Positions 1 to 6,075 of a stretch of 6,075 nucleotides of DNA are shown piece by piece. Made by a program: the position numbers and the translations under genes. Source of the stretch: Gemmatimonadota bacterium (GTDB lineage Bacteria; Gemmatimonadota; Gemmatimonadetes; Longimicrobiales; Gaopeijiaceae); contig DUCW01000085.1 in NCBI GenBank assembly GCA_012959595.1, positions 10,737 to 16,811 of the forward strand, in the 5' to 3' direction. Below the pieces are notes generated by a model, which made no database searches, had not been told where the DNA came from, and saw only the letters and a list, made by a program, of their open reading frames with translations. The stretch's first letter is position 1; the number at the start of each line of letters is the position of its first letter.

Positions 1-856
1 CTATACCAGCCAATAACAATGCAAAAGTTTCGGTGGTCTCATTGAAGGTCGCTATCAAATCAGCGGAGTTGCGAACCGAAAAATCTACGGCCTCACCTGG
101 ACGAACTCGATGCTCCCGGCGTAATGTGGCATCAATTTCAGCAAAAGCTCTGTCCATTAGATCTTGCGATGCTACCTGTGCATATATGGAAGATAAACGA
201 TTGCGACCTCCGAAAACTCTAAACTGAGCCGTACTGGTTGGAACAAATATTTCTTCGTCCGGCCGATTAAATCCAGCATCACCTTTTTCAGCCAAAACAC
301 CCAATACTTCAAAAGGTTGGCCTCGTATTTGTATCGTTTTCCCAATGAGAATCTCAGCGGGTGTTCCCAGGGATTCTGGAACAGCATAACCCAAAATAGC
401 GACTCTTCGACGGCCTTGAACGTGACCTTGATCAAAAAACGCCCCATACTCCAAATCCAAATTGTACATGCCAAAATACTCGGGCCAGACTCCCCTGGTT
501 TGATTGTTTGAATTCCAACGCAGATAAGCAATTTGAACCCTGGAGCTTACTTCAGGAGAGATAGTCAATACATCGGGACTCTGGTCTCTCAGCGCCTCGG
601 CATCGTCTACAGTCAGATCTTCTGTGCCTCCCGTCGAAACCCCGCCGAAGAATCGCTGCCCTGCTCTGATGGTCAAAACGTTTGTACCCATTCGCGAAAT
701 CTGATCTTCCACACGGCGTTGGGCAGCCTCGCCCAGTGAGACCATCGCAATCACCGCCGACACGCCAATAATGATCCCTAAAGCGGTCAGAAAGGAACGC
801 AACAGATTTGCCCTGATAGCTCCTAACGCTACCCAAAGAATTTCTTTGATCAGCAT
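1..856 (-). CDS. MacB-type ABC transporter permease (FtsX/MacB_PCD), C-terminus outside window
   Basis: I translated this frame by hand: it is open from the ATG at 856 to the left edge, giving 285 residues of a protein usually about 400 long when the ATPase is separate. It begins MLIKEILWVALGAIRANLLR, the amphipathic lead-in typical of MacB permeases. The first membrane helix follows at about 21-43 (LTALGIIIGVSAVIAMVSLG). A large periplasmic domain of the MacB_PCD type covers about 45-270 (for example RMGTNVLTIRAGQ, RRRVAILGYAVPESLG, QPFEVLGVLAEKG). The sequence ends in FNETTETFALLLAGI, where the second membrane helix starts, so three of the usual four helices lie outside. The start is supported by GGGAGG 12 nt upstream, inside the last codons of the adaptor gene. 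In MacB-type systems this periplasmic domain couples ATP hydrolysis to movement of substrate into the adaptor and channel. No frameshift or stop interrupts the visible part. Confidence 0.93.
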   Translation of the reverse strand, partial: MLIKEILWVALGAIRANLLRSFLTALGIIIGVSAVIAMVSLGEAAQRRVEDQISRMGTNVLTIRAGQRFFGGVSTGGTEDLTVDDAEALRDQSPDVLTISPEVSSRVQIAYLRWNSNNQTRGVWPEYFGMYNLDLEYGAFFDQGHVQGRRRVAILGYAVPESLGTPAEILIGKTIQIRGQPFEVLGVLAEKGDAGFNRPDEEIFVPTSTAQFRVFGGRNRLSSIYAQVASQDLMDRAFAEIDATLRREHRVRPGEAVDFSVRNSADLIATFNETTETFALLLAGI

Positions 857-865
857 ATTAAGCCA

Positions 866-2359
866 TTACCTCCCGCCTCCAAACATACCACCTCCAGCTC
901 TTCCTCTCATTCGGCTGAGAAACTCATCTTGGCCAGCTCGGAGTTGAGACGCCCCGATGACTGCTAGCTCATCACCAACGTTCAGTCCAGACACGACCTG
1001 TGAAAAATCCCAATCATTCAGTCCGAGTTGCACCAACTGTGGCTCAATGGAACCGTCCGTTAGAATCTTGAAAACAATTCCCTGTCGGCTAGATGCTGTG
1101 CTACGCCTTTGTTCACTGATGGATCCTGGTGTTTCTGCAGATTCAGGATTTTGTGCCACTCTACCTTGCCCCTGACGCATACCAAGAACCAACGCCCTGG
1201 CAGAGTCTTGCGAGATCTCCCCTCTTTGAACTTTTGATCTCAAAGAATCTGCTTCTGCGGCCATCGGGCCTCTCCGCCTGTTATTATTTCCTGTTTCTGC
1301 ATCTGAGTTTTCAGTGCGAGTGCCACCTTCTCTTGGCGTCATTTGTTCTCTGACACCACCTCGACCAGCACCATTTGAAAACAATGATCGCATATCGATA
1401 GTCTGAGGATCTAGTCCCAGTACTGACGCTGCAGCAGTCGCATCTTGCAGAGTCACTACAGCATTATTAGGGATGAGTACAACCCCTGGTGCTTCATCAA
1501 TCAAAATCTCAACTTCTGCGTTCATGCCAGGTTTGAGCAATCCAGAACTATTGTCTAATTGCACAATCACTGGAAACATGGTCACGTTCTGTTCGACAAC
1601 CGCCTGCGGTTCTATTTTTTCTACCAGTCCAACGAATGGCCTGCCTGGATATGCCTCCACGGTAACACTGGTAGTCATTCCACTACTTATGTCTCCCATA
1701 TCGGTTTCATCAACAAGAGTGCGAACCTGCATAAGTCCTAAATCAGCCATAATAACTAGGGTTGTACCACCCGATACATTTTGAGATGCTGATTGTATAA
1801 CTTGTCCTTCCTCCACATTTTTCTCTAAGATTGTCCCAGCGGAAGGAGCTCGAATGGTAACATCACTGAGCCGCAGTTCGTTCAGTTCATAGTTGGTCTC
1901 AGCTTTTACCAAATTGGCCTGTGCATTGGCATACTCCAAATTATTAGCCTCATGTTCTTGCAAGGAAATCACACCTGAGGAAAGCAACTCTTCCGAGCGT
2001 ACTTTTTGCGCTCCTGAAATATCCAGCCTTGCTTGCGCCACCTCTAGATCGGCCTTAGCCTGGTCGAAACCATTTTGAACATCCCTGGGATCTATGCGTG
2101 CAAGAAGAGCTCCAGGACCTACTTCATCTCCCACATCCACAAGCATTCCAAGTACTTCTCCAGAGGCCTTAGATGTCACCTCTACCTTACGAATGGGTTC
2201 AATGCTTCCTGTAGCCTCTACCGTTATACTAAGATCGCCTTCGGTGACAACCACCGTGTCGTAAGTAGGTGCATTGTTAGCCTCAGTACTAGTGCAAGAA
2301 AGGCACCAAACAAAACCACCTGAGAATAGGAGTGATTTACTAATCTGCATTGGCTTCAT
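866..2359 (-). CDS. MacA/HlyD-type periplasmic adaptor subunit with large insertion
   Basis: The adaptor links the inner-membrane ABC permease to the TolC-like channel. I chose the start giving MKPMQISK (497 residues) because GGGGAG lies 6 nt upstream; an ATG six codons earlier (2377) lacks such a site. The N-terminus is a short export signal ending in two cysteines (19 and 22), possibly an atypical lipobox (CLSC), followed by a polar linker. Domains in order: lipoyl half about 60-92 (GEVLGMLVDVGDEVGPGALLARID), alpha-hairpin about 93-165, second lipoyl half about 166-205 (IRAPSAGTILEKNVEEGQVI), beta-barrel about 206-290, and membrane-proximal domain from about 291 (GVVLIPNNAV) resuming at 427-475 (GIVFKI...NVGDELAVIG). 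Between the two parts sits an insertion of about 120 residues rich in Gly, Arg, Ser and Asn, which E. coli MacA (about 370 residues) lacks. The C-terminus is Gly/Arg-rich (GGGMFGGGR). The gene overlaps the ATPase gene by 20 bp and ends 9 bp before the permease gene. Confidence 0.94.
   Translation of the reverse strand: MKPMQISKSLLFSGGFVWCLSCTSTEANNAPTYDTVVVTEGDLSITVEATGSIEPIRKVEVTSKASGEVLGMLVDVGDEVGPGALLARIDPRDVQNGFDQAKADLEVAQARLDISGAQKVRSEELLSSGVISLQEHEANNLEYANAQANLVKAETNYELNELRLSDVTIRAPSAGTILEKNVEEGQVIQSASQNVSGGTTLVIMADLGLMQVRTLVDETDMGDISSGMTTSVTVEAYPGRPFVGLVEKIEPQAVVEQNVTMFPVIVQLDNSSGLLKPGMNAEVEILIDEAPGVVLIPNNAVVTLQDATAAASVLGLDPQTIDMRSLFSNGAGRGGVREQMTPREGGTRTENSDAETGNNNRRRGPMAAEADSLRSKVQRGEISQDSARALVLGMRQGQGRVAQNPESAETPGSISEQRRSTASSRQGIVFKILTDGSIEPQLVQLGLNDWDFSQVVSGLNVGDELAVIGASQLRAGQDEFLSRMRGRAGGGMFGGGR
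869..874 (-). promoter_or_regulatory. Shine-Dalgarno site for the permease gene, inside the adaptor's last codons
   Basis: GGGAGG is the last two sense codons (Gly-Arg) of the adaptor gene and precedes the permease ATG at 856 by 12 nt. The spacing is a little long, but no other in-frame start nearby is better. The ATG embedded in the adaptor's TAATGG gives only Met-Ala before a stop. Confidence 0.6.
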
Positions 2360-3053
2360 ATCGAACTCCCCGTTCATTTGTGAAGAAATCTTTCTCTATC
2401 AATCCATCAACAAGGTGAACTTGACGCTTAGCATACTCCGCAATATCATGTTCATGAGTCACAAGGACTATAGTTTGACCTTGCACGTTCAGATCTACAA
2501 GAACTTTCATTATATCTGCACTAGTGCCAGAATCTAGATTTCCAGTTGGTTCGTCCGCCAAGAGCAAAGCAGGCTCATTCACAAGGGCCCTGGCTACAGC
2601 AACTCTTTGCCTTTGTCCTCCCGATAGTTCAGGAGGACGGTGGTCCATCCGATCTCCTAGACCAACCAACGATAATTTTTCTTTTGCCCGTTCCCTTCTC
2701 TCCTTCACTCCGACCCCCGCATAAATCAACGGCAGCTCTACGTTGTGGAGTGCAGAGGCACGTGGCAAAAGATTGAAAGTCTGAAACACAAATCCGATTT
2801 CCTGATTTCGCACCCTAGCCAGCTCGTCTTCACTCAAATTACTAACCTTACTCCCATTTAACCAATAACTTCCAACTGTCGGCGTGTCCAAGCACCCTAT
2901 CAAATTCATGAAAGTAGACTTACCACTTCCAGAGGGGCCCATCACAGCAACAAACTCTCCAGTGTCTATCTCAAGATCGACTCCATTTAGTGCTTTGACA
3001 GTCTCCACACCTAAAATGTAATGTTTTGCTAAACCATCAGTTTTGATTATCAA
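2340..3053 (-). CDS. ABC transporter ATPase, MacB/LolD/YknY type (TTG start)
   Basis: This 237-residue cytoplasmic nucleotide-binding subunit powers the permease encoded two genes downstream. All motifs are intact: Walker A GPSGSGKST at 39-47, Q-loop Gln91 in FVFQTFNLLPR, signature LSGGQ at 143-147, Walker B LLLADE at 163-168, D-loop NLDS at 172-175 and switch His200 in LVTHEHD. The wording around them, including RPPELSGGQRQRVAVARAL and ADEPTGNLDS, is typical of the MacB/LolD/FtsE-like branch rather than importers. The start is TTG: it gives the normal family N-terminus, GGAG lies 10 nt upstream, and the first in-frame ATG codes for residue 38, immediately before Walker A, which would delete essential strands. 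The gap to the channel gene is only 4 bp, and the 3' end overlaps the adaptor gene by 20 bp, so translational coupling is likely. Because an adaptor and a MacB-type permease follow, an efflux role is favoured over LolCDE lipoprotein sorting. Confidence 0.96.
   Translation of the reverse strand: MIIKTDGLAKHYILGVETVKALNGVDLEIDTGEFVAVMGPSGSGKSTFMNLIGCLDTPTVGSYWLNGSKVSNLSEDELARVRNQEIGFVFQTFNLLPRASALHNVELPLIYAGVGVKERRERAKEKLSLVGLGDRMDHRPPELSGGQRQRVAVARALVNEPALLLADEPTGNLDSGTSADIMKVLVDLNVQGQTIVLVTHEHDIAEYAKRQVHLVDGLIEKDFFTNERGVRYEANAD
2366..2371 (-). promoter_or_regulatory. Shine-Dalgarno site that decides the adaptor start
   Basis: GGGGAG reads on the minus strand 6 nt before the ATG at 2359. It lies inside the last codons of the ATPase gene and downstream of the alternative ATG at 2377, so it can only serve the 2359 start (or, less ideally, the ATG at 2350). 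This favours a 497-residue adaptor over a 503-residue one. Confidence 0.7.
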
Positions 3054-3057
3054 TTTC

Positions 3058-4368
3058 TTAAAGCTCCATTCCTAAAATTGCCTCTAGCTCGGCACGAGCC
3101 AGAACATAATCGTATCGGGCATTAACCAATCCTACCCTTGCCTGATCAACCGAAATCTGACTTGTGACCACATCTAGAATAATCGCTGCGCCTACACGAT
3201 AACGTTCTCTCGTAATACGCAGATCTTCATTGGCCACCCCCAAAGCTTCTTCCGCTATGTCGATTGCTATTACTGAGGTTTCCAACAACCGGAGGACTGC
3301 GTCTGCTTCCTGTCTAGCTCCACGACGAGCATCATCTTCCTGTAGACGAGCAACATGTGCTGACGATTCCGCTCGTACTATACTCGCTTCCCTTGAAAAC
3401 CCATTAAAGAGAGGGTAACTCATGTTAAAATTCAAATTCCAGCTAGTGAGTCCCTGTTGAAATGACGCCTGCTGATTAGACCAGTTGTATCCACTGCTCA
3501 GACTGAAAGTAGGAATGTAGTTAGCTTTTGCTGAAGAGTAGGCTTCTTGAGCTGCATTTAAGCTGGCGTTAGCAGCAACCACAGACGGCGATTCTCGCTC
3601 CGCAATTCTTAATACTTCTACTTGCTCTAACCTAAGTGGTGCGGGTTCCAGATCTTGTGGGGGAACTGGAGCTACTGGTTCAGAAATTCCTATCTGACGA
3701 CCCAAACCAAATCGTGCTATTTGTGTATCATTTTGTGCAGCGAGCAGACCTTGACGTGCATTGATAAACTCCAGACGGGCTCGCAGGGTGTCTGAGACGG
3801 TCCCACCCCCGAGCTGTTGCCGCAGACGAGTCATCTCCAAACTTTGAGTAGCCTGATCAATCCTCAACTTGGCAACCTCAAGTAATTCTTCCTGTCGAAG
3901 AGCTTGGAAAAAAAGGTTCTTGGTCTGAAATATCACATTGAAATCTTGACCTTGTCGGAGAGCTTCTGCTGCTACATAATCTGCTCGCACCCGAGAAAGC
4001 TCAGAAAATCGCTGCCCGCCTCGAAATAAATCATACCTAGCGTTTATACTGGCATTGTAGGAATTTGAACTTCCAGAAACAACCCTATCTGTGCCTGGGT
4101 CAAAACGGTCCGTGCTCCGCATAGACATCCCAGATCCCGTTGATATGGTGGGAAGAAACGAGCCCATTGCCGTCCTCTTAGACTCGCCGGCATTCACCAC
4201 ATTTTGTTCTGCTTGAGCTAACAGAGGGCTAATCGCAACTGCCCTTTGTATTGCATCCTCCAGGGTGATCAGGACAGCTTCCGGGTCGAGTATATCCCGG
4301 TCTTGTGCCATTATGGGAACCGACAAGACAAACCACGCGATACACGCCAAGCAAGAGCTCTGATTCAT
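3058..4368 (-). CDS. TolC-family outer-membrane efflux channel (OEP)
   Basis: The 436-residue protein should trimerise into an outer-membrane beta-barrel with a long periplasmic alpha-helical tunnel, the exit duct of the pump encoded downstream. A signal peptide covers residues 1-21, with likely cleavage after Ile-Met-Ala; its n-region has no Lys or Arg, which is unusual. Two OEP repeats follow, about 33-230 and 245-435. Each has the hallmark strand-turn (YDLFRGG at 112-118, YPLFNGF at 318-324) and the helical 'LG/VG...D..' segment (187-199 and 392-404) leading to a closing LGRQIG or AILG motif. Much of the rest is heptad-like Ala/Leu/Arg/Gln helix, as in TolC. The ATG is chosen because AGAGG lies 7 nt upstream and an in-frame stop lies just before it. 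The length is slightly under E. coli TolC. It is first in a four-gene operon whose other members encode a MacAB-type transporter, so it is probably a dedicated channel. The substrate is unknown. Confidence 0.93.
   Translation of the reverse strand: MNQSSCLACIAWFVLSVPIMAQDRDILDPEAVLITLEDAIQRAVAISPLLAQAEQNVVNAGESKRTAMGSFLPTISTGSGMSMRSTDRFDPGTDRVVSGSSNSYNASINARYDLFRGGQRFSELSRVRADYVAAEALRQGQDFNVIFQTKNLFFQALRQEELLEVAKLRIDQATQSLEMTRLRQQLGGGTVSDTLRARLEFINARQGLLAAQNDTQIARFGLGRQIGISEPVAPVPPQDLEPAPLRLEQVEVLRIAERESPSVVAANASLNAAQEAYSSAKANYIPTFSLSSGYNWSNQQASFQQGLTSWNLNFNMSYPLFNGFSREASIVRAESSAHVARLQEDDARRGARQEADAVLRLLETSVIAIDIAEEALGVANEDLRITRERYRVGAAIILDVVTSQISVDQARVGLVNARYDYVLARAELEAILGMEL
3064..3067 (-). 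promoter_or_regulatory. Shine-Dalgarno site for the TTG start of the ATPase gene
   Basis: GGAG, within the last codons of the channel gene (ATG GAG CTT TAA), lies 10 nt before the TTG at 3053. Ribosomes finishing the channel gene stop 4 nt before the TTG, so reinitiation probably helps this weak start codon. Confidence 0.55.
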
Positions 4369-4375
4369 ATAAAAA

Positions 4376-4380
4376 CCTCT
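4376..4380 (-). promoter_or_regulatory. Shine-Dalgarno site for the channel gene
   Basis: AGAGG lies 7 nt before the ATG at 4368. It overlaps an in-frame TAA just upstream, which rules out a longer N-terminus. Confidence 0.7.
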
Positions 4381-4389
4381 TTATTTACC

Positions 4390-4416
4390 ATTATTGTGCA
4401 ATTTCTTTCATTGCAA
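4390..4416 (-). promoter_or_regulatory. Weak candidate sigma70-type promoter of the efflux operon
   Basis: TTGCAA (4416-4411) and AATAAT (4395-4390) resemble -35 and -10 hexamers, at 4/6 and 5/6 matches to consensus. They are 15 bp apart, which is shorter than ideal. A start near 4383 would leave a leader of about 15 nt that just includes the ribosome-binding site. This is the best candidate I see in the spacer, but short AT-rich hexamers occur by chance. Read-through from priA is also possible, as no strong terminator separates them. Confidence 0.3.
4397..4415. repeat. Inverted repeat overlapping the candidate promoter (possible operator)
   Basis: TGCAAT and ATTGCA form perfect 6-bp arms around a 7-bp spacer, a 19-bp dyad with the size of a dimeric-repressor operator. 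It overlaps the proposed -35 hexamer and fills the -35/-10 spacer of the channel operon. No regulator gene is visible in the window, so the link to regulation is inference from position only. Confidence 0.4.
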
Positions 4417-4482
4417 TCCTTACCACCACTGGATGCACTACTACACAATATCGTTAAAACACACTTACAAAACTATCTACCA

Positions 4483-4504
4483 GGAAATGTTCGCTAACAT
4501 TGCC
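4483..4504. repeat. Imperfect inverted repeat in the priA-channel spacer
   Basis: AATGTT and AACATT (4486-4491 and 4496-4501) are perfect 6-bp arms around a 4-base loop, extended by GG/CC after one mismatch. In RNA from priA it could form a hairpin about 45 nt after the stop codon, but no U-run follows directly (TTTT comes about 10 nt later), so it is a poor intrinsic terminator. It could equally be an operator or chance. Confidence 0.35.
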
Positions 4505-4547
4505 CACCCAACAAAAGTTCTGACTGTGATGCCTTTGATTAGCAGTG

Positions 4548-6075
4548 CTATAGAAGACTACTGGGATCCCTATCAACTATTAGGCGAACATCTCTTCCTT
4601 TAGTTTTAAATTCTTTAGTTAAAGGACCGATCAACTGATTCAGAGCGGACACCGAAGCACTCCTGACAAGAAAATGCCAACGCCAACGATCATGAATCTT
4701 CTCGATCGGACACGGGGCTGGCCCTACTACACCTACTTCGCCTCCAATATTCATTCTCTTTTTGGCAAGGTCAAGGAACCTAGTAGCCATTTCAATGTTG
4801 TCAGCAGCGCATTCGTTGTCGGGACTATTTATGACAACATTTACCAATCTAACAAAGGGAGGATAGGCGGGGTTTTGGCGTTGTGACATCTCTTTTCGAG
4901 CAAATCCCATATAATCATGCTTGAGTGCAGCCTGAAGTACATAATGCTCAGGAAGAAAAGTCTGTATGAACACTTCCCCACCTAAGCTTCCTCTGCCAGC
5001 TCTTCCTGCTACCTGACTCAACAACTGAAAAGTTCTCTCGCTAGACCTAAAATCGGGCAGGTGCATTCCTACATCAGCGTTGATAACCCCGACAAGCGTC
5101 ACCCTAGGGAAGTCCAAACCCTTTGATATCATTTGAGTGCCCAGAAGTATATCAACTTCGCCCCTTTCAACACGCCCAAGGATTTCCTGGTGAGACCACT
5201 TCCCCGACGTGGTATCTAGATCCATACGAGCCACCCTGACACCAGGAAAAGTCTCGTTAACAATCCTTTCTACTTGTTCTGTCCCCATGCCTTTGAAGGA
5301 TAAATCACTCGAACTACAGCTCGAACATCTGGCTAAAGCTTTCTTAGATTGGCCGCAATGGTGACAGACCATCTGGCCCCTATTCCTATGATAGGTCAAA
5401 GATATCGAGCATTTAGTACAATTCTCCACACCTCCACATGAACGACACTGAACAAAGGAAGAATAACCCCGCCTATTCAGTAACAACAAAGTTTGCTCTC
5501 TTCTGGCTATACGAACACCCATGGCTTCTTTGAGAACTGGGCTCAGAACCATACTGGCATCGTCCCCTGACTTAATACTCGACTTATTATTCTGCAGTTC
5601 TTTTCTCAAATCAACAGTATGTACAGGCGGCAGACTTCCCCCTCCCACCCTGTCAGGTAGTCCGATATAGTGAAACTTCCCTTTTTCTCTGTTGTGCCAA
5701 CTCTCCAAGGAAGGAGTGGCAGACCCAAGAATACAAATCGCCCCTTCCTTAATAGCTCTGACGGTAGCTACATCCCGAGCTTGGTAACGAGGAGCTTCAT
5801 TTTGTTTGTAAGTTGCGTCGTGCTCTTCATCAACCACTATTACCCCAAGATTCTTCACGGGAGCAAATACGACAGAACGTGCACCCACAGCTACTCTTCT
5901 TTCTCCTGTCTTTAACTGTCTCCACGCATCGAATCGTTCGCCTTCCGACAGGCCAGAGTGTAACACGGCTACTTGATCTCCAAAGCGAGCTCGAAAACGA
6001 GAGACGGTTTGAGGAGTCAGAGAAATCTCTGGAACTAAAACAATGGCACCCTTTCCTTCCTCTAGAATCTTTTTG
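4548..6075 (-). CDS. priA: Primosomal protein N' (PriA replication-restart helicase), N-terminus outside window
   Basis: PriA is a cytoplasmic 3'-5' superfamily 2 DNA helicase that recognises stalled forks and starts reloading of the replicative helicase. About 508 residues are visible; the frame is open to the right edge, so the N-terminal DNA-binding part and the Walker A loop are missing. The GTG at 5966 is an internal valine, not a start, because upstream codons read as PriA (LVPEISLTPQ, helicase motif Ia). In visible-residue numbering: DEEH box (motif II) at 82-85, GSATPS (motif III) at 117-122, eight zinc-binding cysteines in CxxC pairs at 210/213, 219/222, 237/240 and 250/253, LLGTQMISKG (motif V) near 310-319, and QVAGRAGRG (motif VI) at 355-363. 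The C-terminal domain contains GPAPCPIEK and ends in VDRDPSSLL, as expected for the family. All motifs are intact. The next gene starts 179 bp downstream on the same strand and has no obvious functional link. Confidence 0.97.
   Translation of the reverse strand, partial: KKILEEGKGAIVLVPEISLTPQTVSRFRARFGDQVAVLHSGLSEGERFDAWRQLKTGERRVAVGARSVVFAPVKNLGVIVVDEEHDATYKQNEAPRYQARDVATVRAIKEGAICILGSATPSLESWHNREKGKFHYIGLPDRVGGGSLPPVHTVDLRKELQNNKSSIKSGDDASMVLSPVLKEAMGVRIARREQTLLLLNRRGYSSFVQCRSCGGVENCTKCSISLTYHRNRGQMVCHHCGQSKKALARCSSCSSSDLSFKGMGTEQVERIVNETFPGVRVARMDLDTTSGKWSHQEILGRVERGEVDILLGTQMISKGLDFPRVTLVGVINADVGMHLPDFRSSERTFQLLSQVAGRAGRGSLGGEVFIQTFLPEHYVLQAALKHDYMGFARKEMSQRQNPAYPPFVRLVNVVINSPDNECAADNIEMATRFLDLAKKRMNIGGEVGVVGPAPCPIEKIHDRWRWHFLVRSASVSALNQLIGPLTKEFKTKGRDVRLIVDRDPSSLL

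Noticed and set aside
172..836. Two minus-strand open frames (172-531 and 552-836) at the left end
   Set aside because: Both are out of frame with the continuous MacB-type permease frame from 856 to 1. Their translations have no family resemblance, while the permease frame has clear MacB features throughout.
2375..2377. ATG at 2377 as the adaptor start
   Set aside because: The strong GGGGAG site lies downstream of it and fits the ATG at 2359. Starting at 2377 would add acidic residues (MNGEFD) before the signal peptide.
4483..4504. Hairpin as a priA terminator
   Set aside because: The stem is short, AT-rich and has a mismatch, and no U-tract follows directly, so I did not call a terminator.
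4246..4603. Plus-strand open frames of 69-83 codons over the priA-channel spacer
   Set aside because: They run antisense into real genes on both sides, have biased low-information composition and no ribosome-binding site that I could see. They are probably chance.
5964..5966. GTG at 5966 as the start of a 472-residue protein
   Set aside because: It is an internal Val codon of priA; the frame continues upstream with conserved PriA sequence (LVPEISLTPQ) to the window edge.
1..6075. Mobile elements, CRISPR arrays, tRNA or rRNA genes, riboswitches
   Set aside because: Reading both strands gave no terminal repeats with a transposase, no regularly spaced direct repeats and no recognisable structured RNA. 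Coding sequence fills almost all of the window.

Overview
All recognisable genes lie on the minus strand, so the window reads right to left. It looks like ordinary chromosomal DNA of a Gram-negative (diderm) bacterium: an outer-membrane TolC-type channel, a periplasmic adaptor and an inner-membrane ABC transporter sit together, next to the housekeeping helicase gene priA. GC content looks moderate by eye. The adaptor's glycine-rich tail and the look of PriA fit my memory of Gemmatimonadota-like or other marine diderm lineages, but that placement is a weak inference.

Layout in the direction of transcription. (1) 6075-4548: the C-terminal two thirds of PriA, the primosomal replication-restart helicase, cut by the window edge just after the expected Walker A region. 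(2) 4547-4369: a 179-bp non-coding spacer with two short dyads and a weak candidate promoter, but no convincing terminator. (3) 4368-3058: a TolC/OEP-family outer-membrane channel. (4) 3053-2340: a MacB/LolD/YknY-type ABC ATPase that must start at TTG, 4 bp after the channel gene. (5) 2359-866: a MacA/HlyD-type periplasmic adaptor overlapping the ATPase gene by 20 bp, with an unusual insertion of about 120 residues and a Gly/Arg-rich tail. (6) 856-1: the N-terminal 285 residues of a MacB-type permease, cut by the window edge as its second membrane segment begins.

Genes 3-6 form a tight operon (gaps of 4 bp, a 20-bp overlap, then 9 bp) encoding a complete tripartite MacAB-TolC-like pump. The ATPase drives the permease, which works as a mechanotransmission module on periplasmic substrate; the adaptor bridges to the channel in the outer membrane. 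ATPase and permease are separate genes here, whereas E. coli MacB is one fused protein. The substrate cannot be told from the sequence.

I see no mobile element, CRISPR array, RNA gene or clearly new system. The features most worth a second look are the adaptor insertion, the adaptor's atypical lipobox, the TTG start of the ATPase and the dyads upstream of the channel gene.
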